DNA from: Glandiceps talaboti
Lineage: Eukaryota > Hemichordata > Enteropneusta > Spengelidae
DNA length: 30,000 nucleotides
Assembly: GCF_964340395.1 (NCBI RefSeq)
Contig: NC_135562.1
Span: 2,452,501 to 2,482,500, forward strand
Direction: 5' to 3'
Of this stretch, positions 1 to 11,100 are shown piece after piece. A model generated the notes under the pieces. It was not told where the DNA came from. It saw nothing but the letters and a program-made list of their open reading frames with translations, and made no database searches. Positions within the stretch are counted from its first letter, which is position 1. Each line of letters opens with the position of its first letter. The position numbers and the translations under genes were made by a program.

Positions 1-593
1 CGAAATTTTGTATACGTTTTTCACTTGAGTAACAATCTTATAAAGTCAACCTGTGTCATGTTAAAAACAGTCCATGGATCACCAGAACAAAATTATGAAT
101 TTGTACACCTGTAATTTGGGCATCGTTTCCTGGTTGAAAGACTTCTTCCAAACGCACGGAAAATTGTGATATTTCGATGTCAGTAAACAACTACGTGGCC
201 GTCATTACAAACATCAAACAGTCTCACAATGTAGAAGATACGGTGCATGTGAATTAGTGTACAGCATGGTCTGCATATTGTTCCGTCACACTCACGATAG
301 TGACTCTAGATCTTTTGCGTCCATAACGTTGACTCACAGTGATACAACATAAGAAATTGCAGGAAACAGTAAAATTCTAGTATATTTATGTAAACCAATA
401 ATTGTAATAATTTCTTATCATGTGAAATCGGTAACCTTCAAGTGAATCGTCCAGAACACGTTGTCAGGTTAGAGTAAGACTCCACTGCTAGGTTCTGTGT
501 ATTTCCTTGTTTTGTAAATATCATTCTAAGTTATATTCTTAAACAAATCAAATTGATGGTCTTAGACATCACTGTATTTGCTGTCAGACTCAC
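1..593. other. intronic sequence of the LDLa gene, no exon recognised
   Basis: This should be the intron after LDLa module 5. I see no six-cysteine module, convincing acceptor/donor pair or RNA gene in it. Bases 22-57 match a dispersed repeat found again near 21,181. Confidence 0.5.
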
Positions 594-707
594 CACACAT
601 AGTCTCATCACTCCAATCCATACAGTCATTTACGTCATCACAAAGTGAATCTCGACTGATACAAATGCCATTACTACATTGATATCGTGACGGATCTCCA
701 GTACAGG
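594..707 (-). CDS. exon 7: LDLa module 5
   Basis: A 114-base phase 1-1 exon, acceptor TATCTTGCAG and donor TGTG|GTGAGT. It encodes [17 protein letters not shown] followed by [16 protein letters not shown], with all cysteines and calcium ligands. Reading through the donor reaches a stop at 562-564, but the consensus donor directly after the sixth cysteine, as in every sister exon, makes continued splicing the better reading. Confidence 0.86.
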
Positions 708-1201
708 CTGCAAGATAATACACAAACATTGTCAACAGATTATCCTGAGTCAAAGATTTTATGTTTTCAAAACAGAATTATATTTTCCATGGTCAGACAA
801 AGAGTCCAAATATGTGTATTTATTTTCATCAGAGTAGTATGATTACTTTAATATGGTTATATTTCAAGCATGTTCTTGACATTGCTAGAACTATATTGAT
901 ATTAATTGGAGTTGGTCTGCATGGCGAGCTAATATGGGTGACATTTAAACAAAACATTTGAACACTTTAATAGCCGATGGGAGTATTTCTCTACTTACGA
1001 CAACCTATTTCATCTTCCCCATTAGGACAGTCAATGTTGAGATCACATTGTCTCCATTCAGGAATACAGATGTTATCTCCACAGATAAGTTCATCTTGTT
1101 GACAGCCTGTAAGACACATACCATTAGCCCTGTGGTTTTTGAGATATAGAGGATACAAGCAGACAGACAGACAGACAGAGAGAGAGACACACACAGCAGG
1201 C

Positions 1202-1246
<45 letters not shown>

Positions 1247-1422
1247 TACAGACAGACAGACAGACATGTTCTTGACATTGCTAGAACGATTGAGTTGGTC
1301 TGCATGGCGAGCTAATATGGGTGACATTTTAACAGAACATTTGAACACCTTAATAGTAGATGATGGTAATTCTCTACTTACGACAACCTATTTCATCTTC
1401 CCCATTAGGACAATCAATGTTG

Positions 1423-1467
<45 letters not shown>

Positions 1468-1549
1468 GGCAGACAGACAGACAGACGAACAGGCAGGCAG
1501 GTAGACAGATAAATGGACAGACATACAGGTAGACAGCAGGCAAACGGGC

Positions 1550-1585
<36 letters not shown>

Positions 1586-4500
1586 GAGCAGTCAGGCATG
1601 TAGACAGCAGGCAAACAGGCAGACAGACAAGTTGATATACGTGATCATTAACACTGCCTCTCATGTCGCAACACATTTCTCCAGGATTGTTGATGCTTAT
1701 AGAGCTTAGTTGCATAACTTGTGCAAAAACTTGCACTAGCTGCAACTGGCACATTTTTGAAAATCAATATACCAAAGATATATTCACTAAATTTGGTCAA
1801 TTACTTTAAAAAAAGACACATGATGTAGAATCTATTAATTAATGGTCAATATTATCCGTAGGTAGTGTAGCGATAAGTTTAAATCTTGAGTAAAAGTTTG
1901 GTTTAAAATTGGTCGCCATGTTCAGACTGTACTAGTTGTAACTGGAGTATCATTTTTCGATCAGACAACTATCACTGAACATATTTTTAAAATATTAATA
2001 ATTAGACATTGCACATACATGTTAATCAGTAGTCGATATTATCCATAAGCAGTATACAGAAAAGGTTGATCGCCTTGAGGGCGCTAAATATTTGGATGCG
2101 GACCGAAAAATCACTTTGATTTGATTTATCATGTATAAGAAACATGCCAGTTGCAGATGTTGCAGCTTTAAGAAAATTTAAAATATACATACTACAATTA
2201 ATCTCGTCACTGTAGTCCCCACAATCGTTGAATCTGTCACATAATTGCGATTGTTCAATACATTTACCATTGTCCGGGCATTCGAAATGTGTTAATGGGT
2301 CACAGGCTGAAATCAAAGTATTATGAATAATAATAAGTGTATTTTTGACTCTTCTAAACTTGACAAATGTCAATTAAAGTTTTCCGAGTTAATTCATGAT
2401 AATACATCACACTAATTACACACAATTGCCGAGAAACATCGGGTTGAACCTTGCTCCTTAACCATTGTTCAGTGAAGGTACTGCAAAGTGGAAAAATGTT
2501 CACTGGGCAGATTTTCTCTTATTTCGCTGAGAACCTTCAGTACATTAAAACACAGTGTGTCTGGCTCAAGATTGTGTGACAATTTCTGTGTGTTTGAACT
2601 AGTGAACATATTGAAATCTCAATATTTTCCACGATAGCAGCATTTATAAGCGCATAGGATTAAAACATTCACATTGCAACCTCTGTCCTACCAGGTCCCC
2701 AATTATACAGCTGGGTGGACTGATGCACAATCGTGATCTTGCCCAAGGACTCAGAAACAAACGACAGCGATGGGGCTCGAACCTGCAACCTGCAGATTCC
2801 AAGCTGGCCACTCTAACCATTCACCCATCATGACTCCATTAAATAGGACAATGCAGTAAAGAAAGCTAAATGCTTATTTCGTATTATTTTTACTTACGGC
2901 AGTTATATTCATCTGTGTCATATCCGTAGCAGTTGGGAGTTCCATCACACTGTGCAGAAATTGGTAAACAACGATTGAGCTCTACACACAGATAAAAGTC
3001 TTCAGAGCAATCTGGTGGTAAAAAGTAAATACTAGTGCTAGACTGGCATCGGATAGGGCTAGTGAAAGACTGGCATCAAATAGGGCTAGTGCTAGACTGA
3101 CATCAGATAGGGCTAGTGCTAGACTGACATCAGATAGGGCTAGTGAAAGACTGGCATCAAATAGGGCTAGTGCTAGACTGACATCAGATAGGGCTAGTGA
3201 AAGACTGGCATCAGATAGGGCTAATGAAAGACTGGCATCAAATAGGGCTAGTGCTACACTGACATCAGATAGGGCCAGTGAAAGACAGGCATCAGATAGG
3301 GATAGTGCTAGACTGACACCAGATAGGGCTAATGCTAGACTGACATCAGATAGGGCTAGTGCTAGACTGACATCAGATAGGGCTAGTGCTAGACTGACAT
3401 CAGATAGGGCTAGTGCTAGACTGACATCAGATAGGTTAGTGCTAGATTGGCATCAGATAGGGCTAGTGCTAGACTGGCATCAAATAGGGCTAGTGCTAGA
3501 CTGACATCAGATAGGGCTAGTGCTAGACTGGCATCAAATAGGGCTAGTGCTAGACTGACATCAGATAGGGCTAGTGCTAGACTGACATCAGATAGGGCTA
3601 GTGCTAGACTGACATCAGATAGGGCTAGTGCTAGACTGACATCAGATAGATCAGATAGATCACAGTCAAACCGGAAGTACTAGTGAATTAGATGTGGAGC
3701 AACGGAAATAAACTGACATATTTTCTTCTATACTGTTCCCATACTACTCTATCACACCTGCACATTTATCTGTTTTCACCTCAAAGAAATATAAACTTAC
3801 TAAATAATCATTAAAATCAACCAAATAATTCTTAGATACACAGGGTTTATGTAAGGTTGTCCTTTGTCTTCCCACTTTGCAGACACTACTATATCAGCTC
3901 AGAACCTTCTGTTGACTTGATTGGATTTTAATTTATTTGGTAAAAGTGTATACAAGTACATATTAAAATATAAGATGTAAAAAATCACCGAGGACAACAT
4001 TAACACATAAAAGTATTTTTTTAAAAACCCACTTATTTCCATTGTGGTCCTCGTAGGGATATTCAAAACGCCATTGCAACAATGGTATAGAAAAATGTAT
4101 TACAATATAGACACGGTAGAAAACCAATTAGAATGATATAATAGACATTGACTAGACTCCCAATTAAAAGAAGAGGAGGGACAAAGATGTTACAAAAATA
4201 TTATGTTCTTTAGACTCTATAGTTTGTTGAATATAAAGATTTGAGATGCCTTTTGAGCTTCTTCCACCAGCACTGCTATGTTCAGTACTTGGTAATATAT
4301 TATCTGTACGGATTAGATGTATATTTCCCATGATTCAATTGAAATATTTGCTTTGGCCTTATTTTCCCAAATCGTAACAATAAAAAGAACCATTCAAACG
4401 AGCAAACTTGGTGGTGTTAAACTTACCACAATGAGCTTCGTCACTCCAATCACCACAGTCGTTTCCACCATCACAAAGTTTGTATCCGTCATCTATGCAG

Positions 4501-5971
4501 TATCCGTTCTCACATTGATAAATAGGTAGGTTGCCAAGGATAGTGTTTGCACAGTCTAGAAAATAAGAAAACCATCCGTATTATATTAATGAAATCAAAT
4601 ATATATTGTAGTACTGCCAAAAAAGTTGACACATTGTAAAGTGCAGTGTCCGTGAACTTGTCATCATAATATGCTAACTTTCATGGTTAAAATGAGATAG
4701 GATTTGCTCAGGACACGTGCGAAAATGTCTTCCTAAGCACTAAAGAACATGGCGATAGCTATAGAGTGAATGGTAGTCTAATTACGTGCATTGCACTGCG
4801 CCAACTGTTTATCAATTAAAGGAAACATGTTCTTGTCACACAAAAATTCTCACTTTCGCTTTCAGAAATGGACAAAATACACGGTGGCCGCATATAAGTT
4901 TAACCGCAGACCATAGATCTAGAACAGAGCAAGGCCTTTACTTTTGAAATGTTTGCCTTGGTGGTGTCAAGTTAAGAAACAATTGCTGATGAACATTTGT
5001 TGACTTTGAAGTTGACTATGACCTTTGTGTATCTCTTTGTTTGTTTACCTCTCTTGTCGATCGTTTCAATAAATGGGGAAAAATACATATGTGATAGCCA
5101 CGGTGCTGAGGCTTTCATGTCATAATAGTATAGTAGTCTAAACGCCATAGTTTATACAATGAACCAATTGACTTGATTATTAACACTAGCAGTCTCGAAT
5201 TGTAGAGGTACACTGTAATAATAGGCCAGTTGTGATATTTACTGTCCAGACATGGAGAGTGCCATTTTTTGCCTTTCTGGTCACTTTCCAGCAATGTGGG
5301 ATCGGCAGGATCATGAGCAACATACATGTAAATATGGCCACCGTAACAGACAAAAATTGGAAGACAGTGAAGTAAACGTAGTACGACTGTAAGAAACCTC
5401 CATTTTTATGGGTTGTATTATACCTGTATATCTTGGAGTTGTGCCTGTACCAGGCTGTCGTTTACTTTTAGGCTCACTAAACTCAAGTGAGTCTTTGAAC
5501 AATGACCTTTCTCTTGACTTCTCATAAACTGTCTTTTGTATGGCTTCATGTCTATATTCGGATTTCAGATTTTCATTTCTTCTGGCACGACCTGTCAATT
5601 CGTCAGTCTGTTGAAAAACAAAATGAATGCCATTGACCCTCAGTGTCCTGCGTGTAATGAAACATCAATGTTCCGAGTATGGTAAACATTTAATAGGTAA
5701 CTAGAAGTGAAACGAACTGTTACATGAACATTTAGACTCTGATCCGGTAATTTCTGTTTTCAGTTACACCTACCACACTGGCTAGTATTCTATGTCATGA
5801 TTTCACCCCCCCCCCCCACACACACACACAACACACACACCACATAACACTTTGCTTCTCGGCGAATGAAAATAATAATGTCATTGTTACCTGTTCGAAA
5901 GGGAATGTCGCATTCGTGAACAACACTGTCCAAATCAGGACCGGCAAGACAAGGAGAGGTAACGCTGACAT
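594..5971 (-). CDS. LDL-receptor class A repeat protein, 5' part (seven coding exons, continues past window start)
   Basis: I built this gene from seven minus-strand exons whose splice phases all agree: 5971-5891 (start and signal peptide), 5607-5424 (charged linker), then 4555-4427, 3011-2898, 2306-2193, 1106-999 and 707-594. The last five each encode one LDL-receptor class A module of about 36-43 residues with six cysteines, on symmetric phase 1-1 exons, the usual arrangement for this module. LDLa modules are extracellular, bind calcium through the acidic C-terminal half (the C-D-x-x-x-D-C-x-D-x-S-D-E pattern) and mediate ligand binding. The visible part totals 844 coding bases. The final exon ends at a consensus donor, so more exons must lie to the left. 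Without them I cannot tell whether this is a lipoprotein-receptor relative, an LDLa-containing GPCR or a secreted protein. No membrane segment other than the signal peptide is visible. Confidence 0.85.
999..1106 (-). CDS. exon 6: LDLa module 4
   Basis: A 108-base phase 1-1 exon with acceptor GTGTCTTACAG and donor TGTC|GTAAGT. It encodes [16 protein letters not shown] followed by [16 protein letters not shown], a standard LDLa module. Its second half and 3' flank have been copied to 1265-1425 (separate entry). Confidence 0.88.
1153..1264. repeat. (GACA)n-rich microsatellite, array 1
   Basis: Runs of CAGACAGA with a short GAGAGACACACACAG interruption. On the minus strand this reads as long Ser-Val-Cys-Leu strings that are not a gene. 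Confidence 0.92.
1265..1425 (-). pseudogene. partial duplicate of LDLa module 4 exon (half-exon, no acceptor)
   Basis: Bases 1265-1425 are a near-copy of 869-1042: both run from CATGTTCTTGACATTGC to TCAATGTTGAGA, with small indels. The copy contains only the second half of the exon ([13 protein letters not shown]) plus its intact donor GTAAGTAG and downstream intron. It lacks the first three cysteines and the acceptor. Its exon-side end fuses directly into a (GACA)n array and its other end also abuts one, so it is very probably a non-functional fragment moved together with the microsatellite. Confidence 0.8.
1426..1630. repeat. (GACA)n-rich microsatellite, array 2
   Basis: A second, more degenerate CAGA/CAGG tetranucleotide array with interspersed GCAGGCAAAC(G/A)GGCAGAC blocks. 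It begins exactly where the duplicated LDLa half-exon is cut off. Confidence 0.9.
2193..2306 (-). CDS. exon 5: LDLa module 3
   Basis: A 114-base phase 1-1 exon, acceptor TTGATTTCAG and donor TGTA|GTATGT. It encodes [17 protein letters not shown] followed by [16 protein letters not shown], a canonical LDLa module with intact calcium ligands and six cysteines. Confidence 0.88.
2675..2838 (-). mobile_element. tRNA-derived SINE
   Basis: Read on the minus strand, the element starts with a tRNA-like head: an A-box-like stretch GAATGGTTAGAGTGGCC (around 2807-2823) and a perfect B box GGTTCGAGCCC (2773-2783). A body follows with CCTTGGGCAAGATCACG and CCACCCAGCTGTATAATTGG. That body resembles the central domain shared by many invertebrate SINEs (MetaSINE-like); the assignment is from memory of the motif. 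It lies in the LDLa gene intron in the gene's own orientation. I could not delimit a poly-A or simple-repeat tail or target duplications. Confidence 0.7.
2898..3011 (-). CDS. exon 4: LDLa module 2 (divergent calcium site)
   Basis: A 114-base phase 1-1 exon, acceptor TTTACCACCAG and donor TGCC|GTAAGT. It translates to [20 protein letters not shown] and then [17 protein letters not shown], keeping all six cysteines. The usual D-C-x-D-x-S-D-E is altered to N-C-Y-G-Y-D-T-D-E, so calcium binding may be weakened. The 27-bp minisatellite starts only 20 bases upstream of its acceptor. Confidence 0.83.
3031..3660. repeat. 27-bp minisatellite, about 23 copies
   Basis: The unit AGACTGACATCAGATAGG plus GCTAGTGCT repeats with period 27. 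Variants include GACTGGCATCAAATAGG and GTGAAAGACTGG. Because 27 is a multiple of three, long open frames run through it, including an apparent plus-strand protein made of ASARLTSDR repeats, but there is no sign of a gene. It occupies an intron of the LDLa gene, ending 20 bases from the acceptor of exon 4. Confidence 0.95.
4427..4555 (-). CDS. exon 3: LDLa module 1
   Basis: A 129-base phase 1-1 exon with acceptor TTTTCTAG and donor TGTG|GTAAGT. It encodes a six-cysteine LDLa module: [17 protein letters not shown] followed by the calcium-binding half [16 protein letters not shown]. The acidic ligands are all in place. Its first codon is completed by the G at the end of exon 2, giving Asp before the first cysteine. 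Confidence 0.88.
5424..5607 (-). CDS. exon 2: charged linker before the LDLa modules
   Basis: This is a 184-base exon with acceptor TTTTTCAACAG and donor ACAG|GTATAA, entering in phase 0 and leaving in phase 1. It encodes about 61 polar residues rich in Arg, Lys, Glu and Ser (for example [18 protein letters not shown] and [17 protein letters not shown]), with no cysteine and no recognisable domain. It joins the signal peptide to the first LDLa module. The ARR and KSKR stretches could be proprotein-cleavage sites, which is an inference only. Confidence 0.75.
5806..5847. repeat. poly-C run followed by (CA)n
   Basis: Twelve C residues (5806-5817) precede a short CA repeat. On the sense (minus) strand this is a (TG)n followed by G12, about 45-85 bases inside the intron after the signal-peptide exon. 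Confidence 0.9.
5891..5971 (-). CDS. exon 1 coding part: start codon and signal peptide
   Basis: The exon follows an acceptor (CCCATTCTAG) with eight untranslated bases, then ATG at 5971. It encodes 27 residues beginning [18 protein letters not shown] and ending FPFEQ, a short hydrophobic core typical of a secretory signal peptide. The donor CAG|GTAACA lies after a complete codon (phase 0), matching the phase 0 acceptor of the next exon. No upstream in-frame coding is possible in this exon because only eight bases precede the ATG. Confidence 0.8.
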
Positions 5972-6538
5972 TATTGCAACTAGAATGGGAAAAGGAAACA
6001 TATTTTGACATAATTTTAGTGAAAGCATTATTCTTTTGTAGGACTTGAACTTGACTGCATAAAAGCACATACATAAACTGACTGTTGAGATCTCGAGCTC
6101 ATTTTGGAAAGACCCAGTTATCACCAGACGCCTTACTTCAAGATTAAACGTGATGATACGTCTACCTGATACTGTTGTCGGCTTACTGTTGTTTCTCACA
6201 AACCAAAACTATCGCCAGTGGAATTGAAATTTCATGAGATGGGAAGATAGAAACTTAGTCAAATACAACAAATAGTGACCATGAGTACTAAAATTGCACC
6301 CATATACACAACATAATTTGGAAAACTCGAGTGCTTTCGACTACAAACTCAGTCTTCTAGTCACTGTGATCATGAGAGTACTTTCGAAGACAAAGTTCTA
6401 AATATCTATTAATCCAGTCTTAAGTAGGACATTTTTCTCTCTCTCATCAAAGTTACATGAAAAGTAACATATAACGCATAGCAAGAAGAAGAACAAAGTT
6501 TAATAATAACAACTGTTCAATGTGTCGTACATACTTAC

Positions 6539-6607
6539 TCAGTAGGGTTTCCTCCACTTGCTGGTAGGCACAGTCTGTTTAGTCGACCCTGAATAGTTTG
6601 ATATATA
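6539..6607 (-). promoter_or_regulatory. possible TATA box and noncoding first exon of the LDLa gene
   Basis: On the minus strand a TATATAT sequence lies at 6607-6601. About 35 bases later begins a stretch that ends at a consensus donor CTGA|GTAAGT (exon end 6539). Because coding exon 1 has an acceptor just before its ATG, an upstream noncoding exon is required, and this is the nearest good donor. The transcription start is inferred, not seen. Confidence 0.35.
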
Positions 6608-8090
6608 CAGGGAATTTGTTACCAAATTGTACACTAATCAACATACAAATTAGTTATATTCAACACTGACAACAATTGACAGGAAATCGAAAATAAATTT
6701 AAAGAATGACTTTTTATGTTCAGCAAATTATGAACATACACATTCGAATTAATTTTCAGCTAATTTTAAAGGAGCATATGATGGCGATAGGTGGGTATAC
6801 AAATTATTAAATTTTGTAATTACAAATTTTGTAATTACACTGAATTTGTTTATTATTTTACATTTGTAAATGTGTGCTCAAACAGGCCTAGGCAAATATT
6901 TTAATCACTCTGACCATACCATATGAACATAATTATTGAAAGGCATATTTAATACCAATTTCCCTTTTTACAGTGTTCTAGTTCTAGTGAATGTTTTTTA
7001 TGCCAGCCAATACTCACAGGGAAACATATGTTAGGTTAGTGTCAGCTGGAGCACAGCTTCAATTAGTCTGTAAGGTACGCCAGTGACGGGGCGCCCTCAA
7101 ACATCGGCCAACCCCTAAGGAGGCCGGTGAGGACGAAACGTCACGACTTATCTTACAGTCTGAGCTTCAATGCGAGGATAATGTATGAAAGTGCTCAGTC
7201 CAGTCAACTCCAATTCTTTCATCGTTGTATCAGACTAACCTAGATTCAGTAGTTAGTGACGTAGCAGTAGTAAAATATAACAGTCCGAAATGATTTACCA
7301 AGGCTGACTTTTTTGAAAACATTCAGACACCTGAACTTATAACTGACTGTATAGTAGTAGGAAGGGAATGCAAAAGAGTTATGAAACTTGGCTAGTAAGG
7401 ATGAGGAGAGTACTACTGTCGTACACCGGGTGAGGCATTCCGGAAAATAAACCGTGCAAAGGAGGGGCTTCGCACCTCTTAAAACAACAGTCCTTTTCAT
7501 CTGTATAATGAAATATTATTGAACTTGAAGGACATGTTGACTAGTGACTTTGTATATGTACATGTAGATACATGTAACGTTATATTCTATGTCAGTGTAT
7601 TCACTGATACAAACAGAATTAGGCGTCCCTATGATTTCTGGTAATGATAGTACAGTATGCAGTATGCTTGTACATGTCCATATAATGATACATTTACATA
7701 CAGTAATTACAAAAGCAAGCGGTTATCCCCTATCTCTCCAATGGTTCAACCCCCACCCGGAACTTTATTACCCTTTAACTTCTCTGATCGGTGGTATTAA
7801 GGCGCACTACACTTGCAAGTAGAGTTTCAATTTGAAGCAATCCAACAAATTTTCATCAGAAACAGTTGTTACTTTCCAATAAAAACATTAAATGGCATAT
7901 AATGTTAATTTTTGGAATTTGGAAAATTTGATTCAAGAAACACACAACAAATTAGAACTATTTAAATAAGGCGGATGTATATAGAAATTCAAAAAGGAAG
8001 TAAACAGCTTTGCTTGTAAGCGTGCATTCTGTAGAACTGTTTTGGCCTACACAGGAAAATATATAAAACATTTTATCACAAATATCAAAT
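6608..8090. other. upstream region between two divergent genes
   Basis: About 1.5 kb separates the putative 5' end of the minus-strand LDLa gene from the plus-strand KHDRBS start codon. It is AT-rich and holds no convincing coding sequence; open frames at 7246-7500 and 7589-7822 lack splice or domain support. It contains the 99-bp element at 7064-7162. The 5' UTR of KHDRBS must lie at its right end. Confidence 0.5.
7064..7162. mobile_element. 99-bp inverted-repeat element with 9-bp direct repeats
   Basis: The 99-bp block starts TAGTCTGTAAGGTA and ends TATCTTACAGTCTG, so its ends are imperfect inverted repeats, extended inward by GTGACG (7083-7088) pairing with CGTCAC (7139-7144). It is flanked by the identical 9-mer AGCTTCAAT at 7055-7063 and 7163-7171, which looks like a target-site duplication. 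The interior is GC-rich and contains GGACGAAAC before the right arm. It is too short to code for anything and is probably a non-autonomous element or fragment. Confidence 0.6.
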
Positions 8091-8193
8091 ATGGAAGAAG
8101 CAGACAGCCAGATCTACATTAACGAACTAATAGCAGAGAAGGAACAGTTGGAAAAAACTGGTTTAAAGAATGCCGCTCGTTTGATGGGAGAAG
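8091..8193 (+). CDS. KHDRBS: KHDRBS exon 1 coding part: QUA1
   Basis: The 103 coding bases from ATG to donor GAAG|GTGAGA (phase 1) encode residues 1-34, ending [10 protein letters not shown]. Vertebrate SLM proteins begin similarly (MEEKYLPELMAEKDSL), so the start is credible. The 5' UTR is unresolved; CAATATCAAAT-like AT-rich sequence precedes the ATG. Confidence 0.88.
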
Positions 8194-11100
8194 GTGAGAA
8201 TCTCTTTGTGCACATAGTACATGACCATGACTGAGCTGACATGCTTGTTAGTGTCAGCCCAGTCAGTGTGTTTGATTTGACAAACCTGATTTGCTGAGAA
8301 CTCCTTTAGGATTGATCACGTAATTTTTCATAGTGATCTAAATATGTAATTAACAACCACAGTACTTATTTTACGGTGTCGAATGTTATCATGTTATTGA
8401 AAGTCAACAAGATTCATATTGGTGTATTTTCGTATGCATAAATAAAAGGTTTTCAAAATGGCGTCCCACGTGAAAACACGCCAATGAATCGATCACAAAA
8501 GATTACTGCTATGCTGTCAAGCCCTTGCCACGTTAGAATTGTTGCAGATACCTAACCCACTGTACGGGGGAAGATCTTCGCATTTAATTCATCACTTGTG
8601 ATATAGATGAATAAGTAAATAACAATCGATGTGTCAAAACATTACAAAATTCAAATTACAGAGATTAATGGACTTCAGGATGGAACAAAGGATGCCGCAA
8701 CTAGTAAATCTGCACAGGAAGGCTATCTGGAGTTGACCAAAGACAAACCAATGAAATTAGTCGAAAAAATTTGTGTTCCTGTCAAGGAGCATCCAAAGGT
8801 AAAAGAAACATACTAGATATTCAAGTGATTCATTTCCTGATTTCAAGTTTAATGTGGTTGAAATCAGTTTTTGAAAAAAACTTTCTTAATCTTAGCACAA
8901 ATTTACAGAATATATTTATTTCATTGAATCAGTTACTCTACATTTTGTGTAAAGGACAATTATTGAGAGATGTGTGAAGTAGAAACCCCCATACATGTTT
9001 GTAAATAAAGTAGCAAAATGTACAATTCCGATGATTTCATAATCTTTGTATTTACCTGTGAGTGTCAACCTTTATTATGCCATTTGCAGATGGTGTACAC
9101 ATTTGCTCAACACGTCTTACGAAAATCAATGTAACAAGCCTATTTCAAGTGCACCAGCAAAATGCTTTCTCATGAACTACAAAAGAATTACATACCCAGG
9201 GATCAAATATTAGCAATCGATTGAATATGTACTCATTTTATATCTCTTTGATGATAGTAGTCGCTCTTAAGATCACAAAAAGTGTCGAAATCAGAACCTT
9301 TTCAGTTTGAACTGTTATCTCTAATGTCCCACCACACAAATGCTGCCATATTTGATCGTGACATCCGATATGGCATCATACGTAAGGATGCCTGTAATTA
9401 CGGTTGAACGGGATTTATGATCATCCAATCTGGGACTTTTGTAGCCACAGTGATGTAAAATTACTAAATAGTCAATTTATTGCCAATATTTGCAGTGTTT
9501 TATTTAAGGGCGGTAAGTAGGTAAAATCTACCGGGGTTACCCACCTAAACTATGATACATTGCATGGGAAGCACTACCAGTTTTACCTCTTTCCCCCTTT
9601 CTGTTACCGGGGTTCCCAAACCTTAGCAAAAACACTGATTTGAGCACTGGGTATGTTAATTCTTTAGTTACCAGCATTTCTGGTAACCCCAGGTTTCACG
9701 GCTGGCTCTTTCCAGGTAGGAGAAGGAAGGGACGACTTACTCCATGCAACATTTGACACAATATGTGAAACACTTACCACTGGCTTTGAATGTTATTTGC
9801 AGGGATAGGAATAGACTTAGAACTATTTGATGAAATATTTAGAGAAGGAATGTATTTTTGTGAGATAAGGTCGTAAATAAAAGCATGTACATGTACCTCC
9901 ATGTTTATCTTGGTACAAAAGTTGGAACAGGTCAGTCATTATAGAGTGGGAAGGTTATTTGGTTGCCCTCTGTTCATCCACATCATTATTGCACCATTTC
10001 ATAAAAGTTCTGCTGTACAGTTCAACTTTGTAGGCAAAATTCTTGGTCCAAGAGGTAACTCCTTGAAGAGGTTGCAGGAAGAAAGTGGTGCTAAAATATC
10101 CATTCTTGGAAGAGGTTCCATGAGAGATAAAAAGAAGGTAAGGACTTGGTACATGGTGTGCTGGAACTGGGATTTCACCACATAGTAAGAGATAGGGGAA
10201 CATCAAATTTTTGTGTGCCACTAGAAGTTGTGTGTGTCAGTGGCGTTATCAAATTGGCTTAGACGGCACATTAGTAAGGAGTATATTTTCTTTATGGAAA
10301 ATGAATGTGGAATAAGGAACTTGAAAACCAACCATGAAACATATAGGAGAGAATAATTTGTCGAATGTTAGGGATGATCTCGTGCTGTGGCACAAACTCG
10401 ATAAACTTCATCTGTTGAGAAGCCCATGGTGAAGGGGGTTTGGTATCAATGTAATTGCTTAACTTCATATTTGCTCGTCCTACGAAATTTTGAAAATTTT
10501 CACTCCTTTAATGACAACAGGTTCTGTATTTACCACTGAGATGTTGATAAGTTGATTAAAATTTACTGCTGATTTGATCTGATGAAGTTTTGTCCCTCAT
10601 GTCACTCTTTCACTCGACATGGCAAACAATCCTGGTGTGATCATGAAAACTTTGTGCGTACAACAGCTATGGTATATAGAATGAAATTTTGGGTTGCAAC
10701 ATCAATTTATCAGGTTTTTTTTCAGTGAATAAATGTATACATATATATTCTGCCTTTGACAATAAGTTGTGTGGACATTTTGCAGGAAGAAGATCTGAGA
10801 CAGGAGAACTCACAAAAATATGGACATTTACATGAGGACTTGCATGTTATGGCAGAGGTATATGCGCTTCCTGCAGAGGCTCATTCTAGGATGGGACATG
10901 CACTTAGTGAACTCCGCAAGTTCCTTGTACCAGTAAGTAGTAATAATCTTTGAATATGTTTGTTTGGAACCCTGGTAAAATAATGGGGATAGTAAGGAGG
11001 TATTTTCCACATGTTTTGTGCTGTTTGAGTATAGACATTGCAAATGGTCTTTTAAGTTGTATAGATGTCAAGTTATGGGAAAATTTGAACAGGGGAAATT

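Noticed and set aside
1005-1754. Minus-strand open frames full of Ser-Val-Cys-Leu repeats
   Set aside because: They are the translation of (GACA)n microsatellites; only the short LDLa part at 999-1106 is a real exon.
3447-3683. Plus-strand ORF of ASARLTSDR repeats
   Set aside because: It is the 27-bp minisatellite read in frame, inside an intron of a minus-strand gene, with no codon or splice support.
5795-6199. Longer minus-strand ORF covering the signal-peptide exon
   Set aside because: Only 5971-5891 is coding; the upstream extension is intron ending at CATTCTAG and the downstream part is intron starting at GTAACA.
9665-9685. Short hairpin GTTACCAG/CTGGTAAC near the first MITE
   Set aside because: An 8-bp stem alone is not unusual and no element boundaries or flanking duplications are associated with it.
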